Shown here piece by piece: positions 43,885 through 55,047 of a stretch of 64,000 nucleotides of DNA (the first letter of the stretch is position 1; the number at the start of each line of letters is the position of its first letter). This DNA comes from Plumapathes pennacea (taxonomy: Eukaryota > Cnidaria > Anthozoa > Antipatharia > Myriopathidae): positions 726,001 through 790,000 of the forward strand of contig OZ038468.1 in NCBI GenBank assembly GCA_964036295.1, in the 5' to 3' direction. Made by a program: the position numbers and the translations under genes. Under the pieces are notes generated by a model. That model searched no databases and was not told where the DNA came from. It was given only the letters and a program-made list of their open reading frames with translations.

Positions 43885-46611
43885 TGCTCTCCAGGTCGAC
43901 CAGGAACAGTTCGGCAAAATAATGGAGCTAATCGAGAGTGGAAAAGCACAGGGCGCGAAGCTGGAGATCGGAGGGGATCGTCATGGAGACAAAGGCTACT
44001 ATATCAACCCTACCGTGTTTTCTGATGTCGGCGATGATATGAGGATTGCCCAGGAAGAGGTAAAGACGTGTATGTGAAATAGAGTTGTTGTTGTTGTTGT
44101 TGTTGTTGAGGATTGCCCAAGAAGAAGTGCGCACGACCATGAGAAGCTCAGTATTGACGTAGACCCCATACGTCACTTTGTGATAGCCCGTTTTACAAGC
44201 TTGACAGCCAGACAAAAGAAAGGAACTTCTGCACGCAATCTTTTCGTTGCGCATGTCATATAATTCATACCGCTGGTTTATTGTGCGTCCACAGTGTCAA
44301 GTGCGTGACGTAATGTTTCGCAAGTTTCTTTCTTTTCGGATCTTCTGTTTAGCAAAGTAAAGCCTGGCGGGCCAGAACGTTCAACATAGCATTTGGTTCA
44401 CGAACTCATAAGAAAATGTTGTAAAAAGGCTCTGAACTGCCTAAAAGTGTGTAGAACTGGAGTTCAAAGACATTCCAAGCGATTCATTTTTCTTTTGTGC
44501 ACAAGAAAAACGAGAAGACGATGCACGCTGACCAACGGAAGTGACGTCAATAACTACGCTAATTTCCGCTGTGTTCTCACAGGGACCAACATTTATGATG
44601 TGGTGTTGTCTGATTTGTTTGCTTGTTTGCTTGATTTGTTTGTTTGTCTTTTTCGCAGATCTTTGGACCAGTGCAACAGATCATGAAGTTCAAAGACATG
44701 AATGAGTTGATTGAACGAGCCAACAACACGGTGTACGGGCTGGCAGCTGGAGTTTTCACAAGGGACATTGAGAAAGCCATGATGCTGTCCAATGGCATCC
44801 GCGCTGGCACCATCTGGTATGTTTTTTTTTAGTTTAGTAAGATTCCATAACAGATAGCCAATGTTGCTAAGTTTCTAGAGCTAGATTCCACATGAAATGA
44901 CGGGCTGCTCGCAGGCTATTGCAAATGTGACCCTTTCTTTGAAAGTTGTCGTCGTCGTCGTTGTTGTTGTTGTTGTTGAGGATTGCCCAGGAAGAGGTGC
45001 GCATGATCATGAGAAGCCATTGACGTAGACCTCTAGAATAATAACAATGTAGTCGGAACTTGGTCATTTAATTTGTAAAGTTCCAGACTGGTGAAAAGTG
45101 TTTTGTTTCGAGATACATGTATTTATTGAAAATTGGTTCTCTTTGATATCTGTAACAGGGTGAATTGCTATGATACACTTCAAACCCATTCTCCGTTTGG
45201 TGGCTACAAGATGTCCGGCTCTGGACGAGAACTGTAAGTTGACTCCCAGCTTCTTCAATTGAAATATTCTGTCTATTCAAAGAGAGTTCGGCGCGCGGAT
45301 CATTTCTGCTCACCAAACCCTTCTGTGTTCACGACTAAGCTTACAAACTCGGTGATTAAATGAGGAGTCATGATTTTGTATTATAAAATAACTATGATAC
45401 TACGCGCGCCCTGATTGGCTAAATAACCGTGGAATACGAGAGTATATTACACGTTGACGCAATACGCGATGTATTTGACTTGTACTTGACTAATTATTTG
45501 ATAAAAGAAATATTAACGCGTTCCCGTGTAATATAGCATCATCTAAATACTTGGGAAGTGGGGAGAACACTCTAGTAGCGCCGAAAACTACTCGGCAGCC
45601 TCGTGGTTTCCTTACGCTACTCTCGTGTTCTCCCAACTTCCCGCGTGTTTAAATGAGGCTATATTACACGGGAACGCGTTATATATTTCTTAATTCTTGG
45701 TGATTACTAAACTTGTCTTGTTGTAGGGGTGAGGATGGTTTGCACCAGTATACCGAGGTGAAGTCGGTGAGTTGTCTCGATTAATTTGAAATGCTTTCGT
45801 GTTAGACACTAAGGCACGTTTACACGCCGGCACGGATCGCAAAATAACGTATGGAGCACTGTTTGGTCCGTTCCCGGATCATAGGCGTCTATGGTCTCGA
45901 AACGAACACATTTCGCACAAAATCGTGGTTCGTATCGTGTACATGAAAGTAAAAATTCAGGCTGATCCAGGTGTTTTCTGTTTTTTGTTTTTTTGTTTTT
46001 GTTTTTTTTTTTTTGCCATGTTTCTTGTCGCGTAAAACGCGCCTATGATTCTGGAACGGAGTTCTACATCTATTTACCAAAAGTTTGAGTGTGGCTTTAT
46101 ATTTGTCTTCTTGGCTCTCTTCATCATACAGTCAATTTTTCTCCGAGACGGACACCCTCGGGACCAGCTGTAACTGTCCGTTTTAAAGAGGTGTCTGTCT
46201 TTCAGAGAGTAAATGACTGACGAAACGGCAGGGATCGTTCCTGCCAGTGTCCTCTTAGGCTACGTTCACAGTATACCGAATAGCTTTCCGTAGCGTCGCA
46301 AAAACGTACCGGATAGGCCTTACGTTTACACTGTTTTTGGAGCGATTTTTGAAACGGAGCGCTGTCGCTCCGCTTCTGAAAGTGGTACGGACGCGTATCG
46401 AATAGGAAACCGCTCCGGACTGGCCTTGTGTTTACACTGTACCGGATAGGTTTTCGCAACGGGTCAAAATCCTATCCGGCATAGCGTAAACAACTAGAAC
46501 TAACTGATTACGCAATGCAACTTTTTTTATATAATCCTTGCACTCTGTTGATTGAAGTTTCACTCTTTCTTGTGTCAGGTCGTCATTAACCTCCCACAGA
46601 AGAACTCGTGA
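39828..46611 (+). CDS. ALDH2: Mitochondrial aldehyde dehydrogenase, tandem copy B (13 coding exons, 522 aa)
   Basis: Tandem paralogue of copy A with identical exon layout: 39828-39917, 40215-40253, 40362-40466, 40942-41082, 41907-42036, 42397-42587, 43057-43170, 43473-43760, 43895-44059, 44659-44816, 45159-45233, 45727-45766, 46579-46611. One extra codon sits in exon 5. The Arg-rich presequence ([20 protein letters not shown]) is kept. Active-site LELGGKSP (Glu about 290) and GQCCCAGSR (Cys about 324) are intact. Exon 5 is the most diverged ([17 protein letters not shown] against [16 protein letters not shown]). Exons 7, 9 and 12 are almost identical at DNA level. Intron 2 has a GC donor (AAG|GCAAGT). 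AATAAA at 46822. The enzyme should be active; functional difference from copy A is unknown. Confidence 0.95.
41170..41372. mobile_element. TTAA element family member in ALDH B intron 4
   Basis: aaccctttccctcccgagtt at one end and taaagtgaaggggttta at the other. The interior has cattcaagaagaaatttatg, aatcagctttcatctgagca and gaagaaaattgaagttaatc as in the other copies. Confidence 0.75.
42930..43042. repeat. (ATT)n / (AAT)n microsatellite pair in ALDH B intron 6
   Basis: An att run at 42930-42970 is followed by an aat run at about 42985-43042, so the two can pair. It ends 15 bases before the exon 7 acceptor. Confidence 0.95.
43820..43883. repeat. (TTG)n microsatellite in ALDH B intron 8
   Basis: About 20 ttg units just before exon 9. 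The whole intron is only about 134 bp. Confidence 0.95.
44107..44160 (+). repeat. Repeat containing a copy of the exon 9 end (ALDH B intron 9)
   Basis: After a ttg run, gaggattgcccaagaagaag repeats the last bases of exon 9, followed by tgcgcacgaccatgagaagc and tgacgtagacc. A near-identical block lies in intron 10 at 44978-45032, and a shorter one in copy A at 33072-33100. Confidence 0.85.
44978..45032 (+). repeat. Repeat containing a copy of the exon 9 end (ALDH B intron 10)
   Basis: gaggattgcccaggaagagg is identical to the exon 9 end and is followed by tgcgcatgatcatgagaagc and tgacgtagacc. It is preceded by gtc/gtt trinucleotides. Confidence 0.85.
45515..45680. mobile_element. Inverted-repeat element in ALDH B intron 11
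   Basis: Left aacgcgttcccgtgtaatat, right atattacacgggaacgcgtt: perfect ends. The inner cttgggaagtggggagaaca pairs with gttctcccaacttcccg. A decayed relative lies at 60105-60205. Confidence 0.88.
46256..46490. mobile_element. Probable MITE in ALDH B intron 12
   Basis: Repeated and inverted versions of tttacactgtaccggatagg and ctatccggcatagcgtaaac. The ends are imperfectly inverted. No reading frame of interest. Confidence 0.6.
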
Positions 46612-46861
46612 AGCGCGGGACTCGATTACCACGTAACTTCTACCTGCACCAATCAGTTGTTGTTAACTTTATAATCACTCAACACGTCAAACATTTGTGC
46701 ACAAGTGACCATTACTCGAGTTTACACCTTCAGAAACCCTCTAAATGCTAATCAATTGTTTACAGTCTCAAAATGTATTGTAAAAGAAGCCCGATATGCT
46801 TGTTTAGTATGAAATACAAACAATAAAAGTAAATTGAGACCAGTTACGTTTTCTTTTTGAT

Positions 46862-47780
46862 CTTGGCTATATGATTACGCTTTTGGACTTAGAATAACGA
46901 AGGTGGCCTATGGCACGATTTAGCGCACAATAAATGCCGACCAAGGCGTTATCCCATCGCTTCTGTGACCTTGGTTATATGACTTCACTTTTTGACTTAG
47001 AATAGCGAAGGTGGCCTATGGCACGATTTAGCGCACAATAAATGCCGACCAAGGCGTTATCCCATCGCTTCTGTGACCTTGGTTATATGACTTCACTTTT
47101 TGACTTAGAATAGCGAAGGTGGCCTATGGCACGATTTAGCGCACAATAAATGCCGACCAAGGCGTTATCCCATCGCTTCTGTGGCCTTGGTTATATGACT
47201 TCACTTTTTGACTTAGAATAACGAAGGTGGCCTATGGCACGATTTAGCGCAATAAATGCCGACCAAGGCGTTATCCCATCGCTTCTGTGGCCTTGGTTAT
47301 ATGACTTCACTTTTTGACTTAGAATAACAAAGGTGGCCTATGGCACGATTTAGCGCACAATAAATGCCGACCAAGGCGTTATCCCATCGCTTCTGTGGCC
47401 TTGGTTATATGACTTCACTTTTTGACTTAGAATAACGAAGGTGGCCTATGGCACGATTTAGCGCACAATAAATGCCGACCAAGGCGTTATCCCATCGCTT
47501 CTGTGACCTTGGTTATATGACTTCACTTTTGGACTTAGAATAACCAACAAGGCCTATGGCACAATCTAGCGCGGGCGTTATTTCGTCGCTTCTGTGGCCT
47601 TGGTTATATGGCTTCACTTTTGAACTTAGAATAACCAAGATGGTCTATGGGACAATCTAGCGCAATAATTCCTGAGCTAGGCGTTATCCATTCGCTCCTG
47701 TGGCCTTGGTTATATGGCTTCACTTTTGGATTTAGAATAACCAAGATGGCCTATGGCACGATTTAGCACAATAATTCCCA
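46862..47780 (+). repeat. 108-bp satellite, about 8-9 copies, downstream of ALDH B
   Basis: Unit begins cttggttatatgacttcact, runs through gaaggtggcctatggcacga and ends gccgaccaaggcgttatccc, then atcgcttctgtg. Copies start at about 46862, 46970, 47078, 47186, 47292, 47400 and 47508, with diverged copies at about 47599 and 47702. The period is 108 bp (once 106). Inner copies are nearly identical and outer ones diverged. Most units contain caataaatgcc, an AATAAA. Confidence 0.95.
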
Positions 47781-49900
47781 CTGATCACTGAAACCTGCAC
47801 CAATCGGCAAAATTTTATGCCGTGCGTAAATCGTAAACAAGAAATTTTAGAGTACAAATCTTGGAAGCTTAGGGCTTGATACAGACGCGATCAACACTTT
47901 TCTGCAAACACAAACGGCATACAGTACCTCAACCCAAAGTTTGATCCAAATACTACAAACTTTATAGAAGCCGGTAATTTCACCCACCAGATCTCACAAA
48001 TTCTTCAAAGCAGCTTCCTTTGACTGCCTTTCTTTCGCTTCTTTGTGTATTCCATACCTTGTAGGCCGACATTTTTTATTGGGAATGACTGCTGACCGTT
48101 GAAAACGAACTTGTTCCCAGGCCCCTCGTCCGCGTCGACTTTTATCCGGTCGTGTGGATACTTTCTGTGGATATTTTTATTTGCCGCTGATATTTTTTCG
48201 AAGCCCATACTTAGTTATCAATCTCTTTAGAGTTACACCTTTCTAATACTACCTTTAACAGGGACATGATCTCAAACTTTTACCCCCCCCACTCTTCTCG
48301 ACGTCAGAAAAATTTACCCCCCCTAAAAAAAAATTGTACCTTCTGAAATTTTACCTCCCCCTCTGAAACCACCTTCCCCTCTCTCTCTCTCTTTCTCTCC
48401 CCCCCCCCCCCCCCCCCCCCCAGGGACATAATAAACGAGCGGTCCCTAAATCCTCTCACCTCCTGTCACCAAAGTAGGACAGCAGAATGAGAGCGAACAC
48501 AAACATGGCTGAAGGTGCTTTTAGGCATCTTGGTTTCTTTAGCCTCCTAAACGTGGAAAGGCATTCCATACAAAGGCTCCATGCTGGAACAGAAGAAGAG
48601 AAACAACACGTGTACGTGAAACGAGAAATATGATTGGACAACTGAGAAATTGCTTACCCAATCAAACCTTTTCTACGATCTTTATGCAATTCATCTTACA
48701 AAGATTACTCTGATTGGGCGAAGTGAAGACAAGTGGACCAATGGAAATGCATCTTAGTTCTTCGCTGAAATTGCCTCACGTGACTTGTTGAACTCATTGG
48801 TTCGCTAAATAACGTCGTTTTTTAAGCTCGCGTTCAGCACGAAGTGCTGAAAAGCGAAGCTTCATGCGATCCAGTCAACTGGAATGTGTCCCGGTGCTGT
48901 CAACAATGGATTCCAAATATGGAAGTCGTTCTGTTCCTAATTTGGGCAGTATCGTCGAAGTAGTTTTTGCTGTGGCATTTTTAAGCTTCCAAACCTATTG
49001 CAGTTAAGACTGTGTCAGTCAGTCCGTCATGCTTTGTCAACAATTGACTTTGAAATTTGAGCATCAGCGAATACGCATGAAGAAACGAAGAGATGGGAAG
49101 ACGTTTTCTGGAGTTATTTTGATTGTTATCATTGTATTCCTGAATTACCAGTAGATCTGTTGCACTTTAGAACCATTATCACAGAGGTTTGAGTAAATTC
49201 TCGGTTTGACGAGCGTAAGTCAAAGTTGAAAGACCCGTGACCACTGACAGCCCTGATCGCGATCAAGCGACTTCAGCTTGTCGAAACATTTCTATCGTTT
49301 GATTATATTTGCTTTGCTTCGCATAGTTTTCGCCAGCAATGAAAAATTCTGTAGAGAACTGAGGGAAGAAGAATTCGAAAATGAATTTGACCAAAACCGC
49401 AAGTAATGTCAACAAGTTATCAGATTTCATTTAACTTATTCGACTTGAAACTCAGCCAAAAGAAGAAAGGCGTTTTTTCTTTAAGCACGTATTTAGCTTG
49501 AATGCAGCCCAGGCTGGAGTATCATGGCCTCTGATGAATATGTAGATGTTGAACATAAGCTGTGCATGACATGAGTAATGAAGTCACGGATAGACTTATT
49601 TCAGTGCGACTCCGGAAGGTCTCCTTCCGGTTCAAAGATTTGGACTCGGTGAAGAATTTTAAATTTTCCCATTTCGAGCGTCTAAGTTTTATAATTTTCA
49701 CCCTCTACCGCCTCGTAAATGAGGGTTTTCAAAACTGAGACTAACTCGAATACGCGGTTCAGCAAAAGTGGAGGCCCGCGGAAATGGATGCGACCTTCCA
49801 CATACCTAAAATTGAGCAATTTTTACGATGTGGCCTTGAGCCAGTTCTATTAAATACCCACTCCCGCAAAAGCACTTTTTACAAATTCGCGAACCTACAG
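47781..49900. other. Intergenic, only weak gene signals
   Basis: Minus-strand 48462-48515 could be a first coding exon with a signal-like start (MFVFALILLSYFGDRR before GTGAGA), and minus 48208 opens a short frame. Neither connects to further exons. A C-run of about 22 lies at 48400-48421, after a (TC)n run. Confidence 0.3.
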
Positions 49901-49916
49901 CTGCCTTGCTGCTTTG

Positions 49917-50216
49917 ATTTGGTCTCTGAATCCAACTTAAATGCAGAAAGTGGGATCTTGAGGTAGTAACTGATAGTAATCTGCCCTTTGAATTTGAAAA
50001 TAAGTTTTAATCTTGGAGAAATTAACGGTCAAAGTTGGAGTTAGTTAAGGTTAGTCCCAGGCTCCTAGGGTTTTATACCAAAAATATTTTGGTCTGTGAA
50101 TCCAACTTAAATGCAGAATATAGGATCTTGAGGTAGTAATTGATAGTAATCTGCCCTTTGAATTTGAAAATAAGTTTTAATCTTGGAGAAATTAACGGTC
50201 AAAGTTGGAGTTAGTT
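49917..50216. repeat. Tandem pair of a dispersed repeat, about 170 bp
   Basis: tgaatccaacttaaatgcag, then gatcttgaggtagtaa and aaagttggagttagtt occur at about 49927-50055 and again at about 50098-50215, nearly identical. A third relative is in ALDH A intron 2. Confidence 0.9.
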
Positions 50217-50673
50217 TAGTCCCTTGCTAGACTCGTCTTTCAGGCATGCGCGTAAGACATCGAGGAGGGTCTGGGTGCGAGATTGGCAACAACACCGCGG
50301 CAAAACGTCTGCGCATGCGTTGGTGTTTTCAGTTCCGGTGGACTTTCCCGGCAAGGAAAAAGCTGGTGGGAGGGGAAAATTCCGCAACATTCAAACGCAT
50401 TTTGCAGCCGCAAACAATCAGCGGTAAAAAACACAGGCATGAATTTGCAGGATCAGTAAAATGGTGGCAGCAATTTAAAAATACTGTAGGTTGGGGGGGG
50501 GGGCAGTCAAGCCTATAATTATCTGCCCCGACCCCTGCAAACAGAAAGGGGATGTCACTCGATATTCTCAGAGTACGAGTGTTTTGAAATGTTAAACAGA
50601 AACTAGCATCACAAGGCATCATTCACCATAACCAGCCACATGCATTCACTGCTTTATTATTCACCATCATTGG

Positions 50674-50731
<58 letters not shown>

Positions 50732-51160
50732 GTTACTTTTGTTTATTTTATAACCTGGAACAAGACTTCTTATATACATGTAAATTACCAACATTTGCAG
50801 GAATTTAGATACAATACAGCAATATTGCTGTCAATTTCACAAAATCTAGGTCGATAATTGAATTATATCTCAAAAATCTCTAAATGTAAAATTATCTAAA
50901 AACGTAAAACAAAGCAACAAGAATTATTCATCTAAATGATCGTCAGCATAGAGCTGTTTTCGGATGACAGTACAAATAACCAAGTGATTGCTTACATTGG
51001 CTTTGCATTTGCTACGCTTTCCAAAAAAATGGTCAAAAAAAAAAGCCACTAAACAGCAACAATCTTGGTCAATCAAGAGCAAAAACATTGATTGCATTAT
51101 TCTCCACACAAGAAAGCAATATTGTTTTCAGTCTTTTCACATTGCTGATTGGTTTCTTCT
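50217..51160. other. Intergenic with AAT microsatellite
   Basis: No gene seen. A G-run lies at 50494-50503. An (AAT)n run of about 50 bp lies at 50680-50731. Confidence 0.4.
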
Positions 51161-51164
51161 TCAT

Positions 51165-51490
51165 CATAAGATAAGTAGCAATATTATTCGCTGAAGTGGA
51201 GGTGAATAGCGGTGGATATTTACCGAGCCGTTTCGGCGAGGTAAATATCCACAGCTATTCACCGACACTGAGGCGAATAATTATTGTTTTAGTATATACC
51301 ACACAAGTTTAATAGCAAACTCCCAAATAGCTTTTTTTTCCCGACAAAAGTGGACAAAAATTGGGTTCGTGTACCATTTTGTTTTACCGGAAGCCGCCGG
51401 GAGGTGAATAGTACTTGATATTCCGAGATTGCGGAGCCAATCAGAGCGCGCGAAAAGCATGATTCACTTGTGTGGTATATTCTAATTCTG
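51165..51490. repeat. Dispersed inverted-repeat element
   Basis: gtgaatagcggtggatattt pairs with aaatatccacagctattcac (51200-51262) around 'accgagccgtttcggcgagg'. A second part (tagtatataccacacaag, and ttcacttgtgtggtatattc at 51465) gives outer inverted ends. Confidence 0.75.
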
Positions 51491-51670
51491 ATTAGTTGAA
51501 AAACATGGTTAAGCCTCTGTGATCGGTTGGGTACTTGCTTTGGTTTTGGTTTTTTGACAGTCATCAAAAAATTATTAAACTGCTCCATAACAATTTGCAA
51601 TAAATAAATAAACCTGCATTTGCTGATACTGTATGACATCCATGAATATATATTGATTGACTTGACTTGA

Positions 51671-53423
51671 GTTGGTAATCAGAAGTAGTTCTTATCTTCT
51701 GGTTGTTCAATTGACAGTGTAAATGCATTGTCTTTCCATTCTTGTACAAGGCTCCCTAAAAGACAGACATTGCATTAAGACACAAACATCAAATGTAAAA
51801 AAAAAAAAATGCATTTTTAGCAAATGAAACTGAAACTAAACTTTCTCATGCTAACAGTTAACTTCTAAAGTTTTCCTTATTATGTTACTGTACGTCAAAC
51901 AACTCTTTGTACATAACATTATTACTCACATTAGCTATGTTGTTTATGCAGAAATAGTATACATTGCAACCAAATATCAAAATCTATGGCTATGATTTGC
52001 AAAATATCAAAGAATTGCCTCCCTCTTGGTTTTTGAATTATTTTTGCAATATTTATAACTTTTTCCCATGTTTTTTTTTATCTGTCTGTTTTTTGCTTCT
52101 AACTAACAAAGTCTAATTTACCTGGAAACATGATCACAGTGCACAGTATGACAATCCCAGCTAGTAGAATGCAGAGGAGTAAATGTGCACTTGTCCACAC
52201 TTCCAAGCTTGGCCCTATAATGTCCGACTTAAAATAGATGCCTTTTGTACTTGCTCTTCACCAAGAAGTACTGGAAGGTGAGCCAGCCTTGTTCCACCTC
52301 AAAAGCCAAGTGCAAATCCTGGGATCTGCCTTTCAACAACAACAATAACAACAACAAAGAAAAAAAACAAACAAAACAAAAACAAAATACATTAACAGTA
52401 ATAAAAACCTGAAGAACTCACTTAAACTTTCAAAAATGAGATTTTGGACATATGGACTGATCACTGAATATTAGCAATTTAATTTTTTTTTTCTACCAGA
52501 TGTGATCTTGTAGTTAATTTTGTTTCAACTATACATATCACCCACCTGATACAAAACTCCAGGAAAGTAGGAAGTCACTGCAGCCTTGTGCTCAGGAAAT
52601 TACTGTTTGAAGAACTTTGAAGTCTGTGGAATAAAATAATGGACTAGTCAAGTAGGACATCACTGCAGCCTTGTCAAATAAATTATGCTAAGTAAACAAC
52701 TGTTTAAACACTCTGAAGTCTGTGGAATAACATAGTAGACTAAGTCAAGTGAATTTTTGTGAGGTACGTCTTGGTATATAACAAACTATGTACAGCTTCA
52801 AAATTTGGCACATGAGATATTTTCATGATTAACATCACCCACCTGATATAAAACTCCAGGAATGTAGGAAGTCACTGCAGCCTTGTGCTCAGGAAATTAC
52901 TGCTTGAAAAACTCTGAAGGCTGTGGAATAAAATAATGGACTAGTCAAGTGGATTTTATGGATACACTGGTATTCAAACTATGTGGGGTACGTGCAAAGA
53001 CCTCAACAGAAATTTAAGAGCCCCATGGGTACCACCCTTCTCAGCATGCATTAACAATCTATCAAATCTATCAGAGATCCATTACAGTCCTCAGCAAACA
53101 GGCCTACCAACTCTGAAAGTGACTTAGTTCACAACTCAACCCCCCCCTGATTTTTTCTTTTTTATTCACTGGGGGGGGGGGGGGGGAGGGAGGGGGTACT
53201 CCTCAAAATTTTGGGTGGGGGTGTGCCGCCTGGGACTGAAACCCCCTCTCCCCTCTCACCCTTGGGCCATGCCCAATATTCTGCCTGGCCCCGAAGCATG
53301 CTGAAGATGCGAATTTTGGGTGACGGTAGTTTGAAATTTAGACTTACCTTCCTTCCACAAGTTCCTTTCTTTACTTCAACCATCATCTGAAGGGCAAGGC
53401 CAACACAGCTTTCAACAGTGTCT
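51671..53423 (-). CDS. Unidentified membrane protein, C-terminal exons, with apparent frameshift
   Basis: Minus-strand exons, 5' to 3': 53348-53423 (DTVESCVGLALQMMVEVKKG, then TCGRK and GTAAGT); uncertain middle exon(s), perhaps 52850-52900 (HKAAVTSYIPGVLYQ and GTGGGT); about 52118-52320 (acceptor GGCAG; SQDLHLAFEVEQGWLTFQYF ...); and 51671-51756. The 52.1-52.3 kb exon changes frame at an AAAA run (52243-52246). Past it the sequence reads GIYFKSDIIGPSLEVWTSAH, then a hydrophobic helix LLLCILLAGIVILCTVIMF. It splices to a short tail GSLVQEWKDNAFTLSIEQPE, then DKNYF and a stop. This suggests a single-pass protein with a 25-residue cytoplasmic tail. The frame change may be a sequencing error or a real lesion. 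Family not recognised. Confidence 0.5.
52540..52965 (-). repeat. Triplicated segment of about 100-150 bp
   Basis: cacccacctgatacaaaact, then aggaagtcactgcagccttg and gaagtctgtggaataaaata occur at about 52550-52640, partly at 52655-52740, and again at 52835-52945. Each full copy has a minus-strand acceptor (TTATTCCACAG) and donor (CAG|GTGGGT). All frames from that acceptor contain a stop. Exon duplication with decay is one reading. Confidence 0.8.
53165..53245. repeat. Truncated 'gggtactcc' dispersed repeat with G-run
   Basis: G-run (53171-53186), then gagggagggggtactcctca and gggtgtgccgcctgggactg. Confidence 0.75.
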
Positions 53424-53459
53424 CTGTTTAAATAGAAATTCTCTCTTTTGGGAACTTGT

Positions 53460-53865
53460 CCCCTATTTATTTATTCATTCCTTCAATTTATTGAATTTAG
53501 TAATTAATTTATTCATTATATGAATAATTAATCAATTCATTTAATAAAGTAATTTATTCATTATATGAATAATTAATCAATTCATTTATTCATTATATGA
53601 ATAAATGAATAATTAAATAAATGCATGCATGAATGAATAAATCAATTCTGACTGGTCCAATGGAATTATGGGTGTATGGTAATTTGAAATTTGGATTTGA
53701 ATAAATTAATTCATTCACTTATACATTATTTAATTATTCATTTTTTCTTTTGTTTATTTTATCGTTTATTCTTTTGTTCATTTCTTTACTTGTTATTCTT
53801 TATTCCTTTATTCATACATTAAAGAATAAAATAAATAAATAAAATAAAATAAAATAAATAAATTT
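53460..53865. repeat. AT-rich (TTCATTTA)n / (AAATAA)n low-complexity tract
   Basis: Irregular attcatttattcattatatg words and taaataaataaaataaaata near 53830. No coding. Confidence 0.9.
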
Positions 53866-53879
53866 TAATCATTGGGTGT

Positions 53880-53970
53880 GTGGGGTTAGGTTATGGCGCC
53901 ATGGTTAGGGTCAAGTAGTGTTAGGGTCAGCGTTACGGTTACTTAGGGTTATGGTTATGGGTTAGGAATG
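53880..53970. repeat. Degenerate TTAGGG-like tract
   Basis: ggggttaggttatggcgcca, then ggttagggtcaagtagtgtt and ttagggttatggttatgggt. Only scattered perfect TTAGGG units, so a telomeric origin is uncertain. Confidence 0.45.
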
Positions 53971-54149
53971 GGGCATCCTGTCGGGGGAGGGGGCCTGGGA
54001 TGGTGGAAGTACACCAAGGGAGGTGACGGTTGCACAACCACGTTCACGGTCATCCCAGGCCCCCTCTCCCACCCCTCCCCTCAAATCCCATCCCTCCCAA
54101 ATCACCTGTACAATCCAGTCCCTATCCACCTACCCTCCGACCAACAGCC

Positions 54150-54745
54150 AACCCCACTGAAGGAGGAAGAATGCAGATGAATATCAGCGAGGAGATAGAC
54201 AGGAAGAGAGTCAAAACAGGGCCCTGAGGGGGCCGTGGGTGCATTGCCTCCCCTCTGATGAGTTGTGGGAGTAAGATGAGAAAGTTAGGGCTAGAATGGG
54301 GAGAATTGGCCAAAGCAGTGGTACGCATAACAACCCTCTCGATGAGTTAAATGGGTGGACCACCCCTCGGCGACGAGATCTGGAGCTGCAAGTAGTCCTT
54401 TGTAGAGGATGGCACCCTCCATCCGGAGTACAAGCAAATGCGACTTGGCGGCAGAGACCCGCCCATACAGAGGTGCCATCAATGTTGTTGAGGTCTATGT
54501 TGCCTGTAAGCCGACCAGTCTCGAGTCACCTGCCCATTCTTCTCATTTTGAGGATTGAAATGTGTACCACTGCTTTGGCCAGTTCTCCCCATTCTAGTCC
54601 TAACTCTCCCACCTAACTCCTACAACTCACCAGAGGGAAAACAATGCGCCCACGGTCTCCTTAGAGTCCTGTTTCAAACCTCTTCCTGCCTATCCCTTTG
54701 CTAACATTCATCTGCACCCTTCCTCCTTCAGCAGAGTTGAATGAT
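54150..54745. mobile_element. Long inverted repeat, arms about 170 bp
   Basis: Left arm about 54155-54330 (ctgaaggaggaagaatgcag ... ggccaaagcagtggtacgca). Right arm about 54555-54740 is its imperfect reverse complement (tgtaccactgctttggccag ... tgcacccttcctccttcagc). The loop is about 225 bp. No transposase; probably a non-autonomous element. Confidence 0.8.
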
Positions 54746-54831
54746 GGTCATCATCAGGTTGATGGAAGGCACACAATGATCATACAGGGGACGAGGGACT
54801 TGAGGGGACTTAGAAGAAAAGAGAAAAATGG

Positions 54832-55047
54832 ATGATAATAAGAGAGCCTGGAACAGCATGCTGGAGGAATGTCCACAATAGTCTGCAGGAAGTCAGCCCA
54901 GAAGAGTCTGTCCGCAACAGTCTGCAGGAAGTCAGCCCAGAAGAGTCTGTCCGCAACAGTCTGGAGGAAGTCAGCCTGGAACACTCTGCAGCAGCTGGCT
55001 CAGGAGAACATCTGACTATAGTAGGGAGAACAGGAAACATGAGGTAA
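54832..55047 (+). CDS. Putative exon with 13-residue tandem repeats
   Basis: A 39-bp unit (agtctgcaggaagtcagccc, then agaagagtctgtccgcaac) is repeated about three times at 54877-54985. Read on the plus strand it gives SLQEVSPEESVRN units, then GEHLTIVGRTGNM before a GTAAGA donor at about 55043. Keeping a multiple of three and a donor is suggestive of coding. No partner exon was found and the product is unknown. The minus strand is also open (ADFLQTVADRLFW). Confidence 0.25.
   Translation: MIIREPGTACWRNVHNSLQEVSPEESVRNSLQEVSPEESVRNSLEEVSLEHSAAAGSGEHLTIVGRTGNMR

Noticed and set aside
46862-47780. CRISPR or coding repeat
   Set aside because: 108-bp head-to-tail satellite with no spacers and stops in the frames.
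48456-48641. Signal-peptide-like first exon MFVFALILLSYFGDRR on the minus strand
   Set aside because: The donor is fair, but only satellite and unique non-coding DNA follow before ALDH B; no partner exon.
53880-53970. Interstitial telomere
   Set aside because: Only a few perfect TTAGGG units among degenerate words; listed as a weak repeat only.
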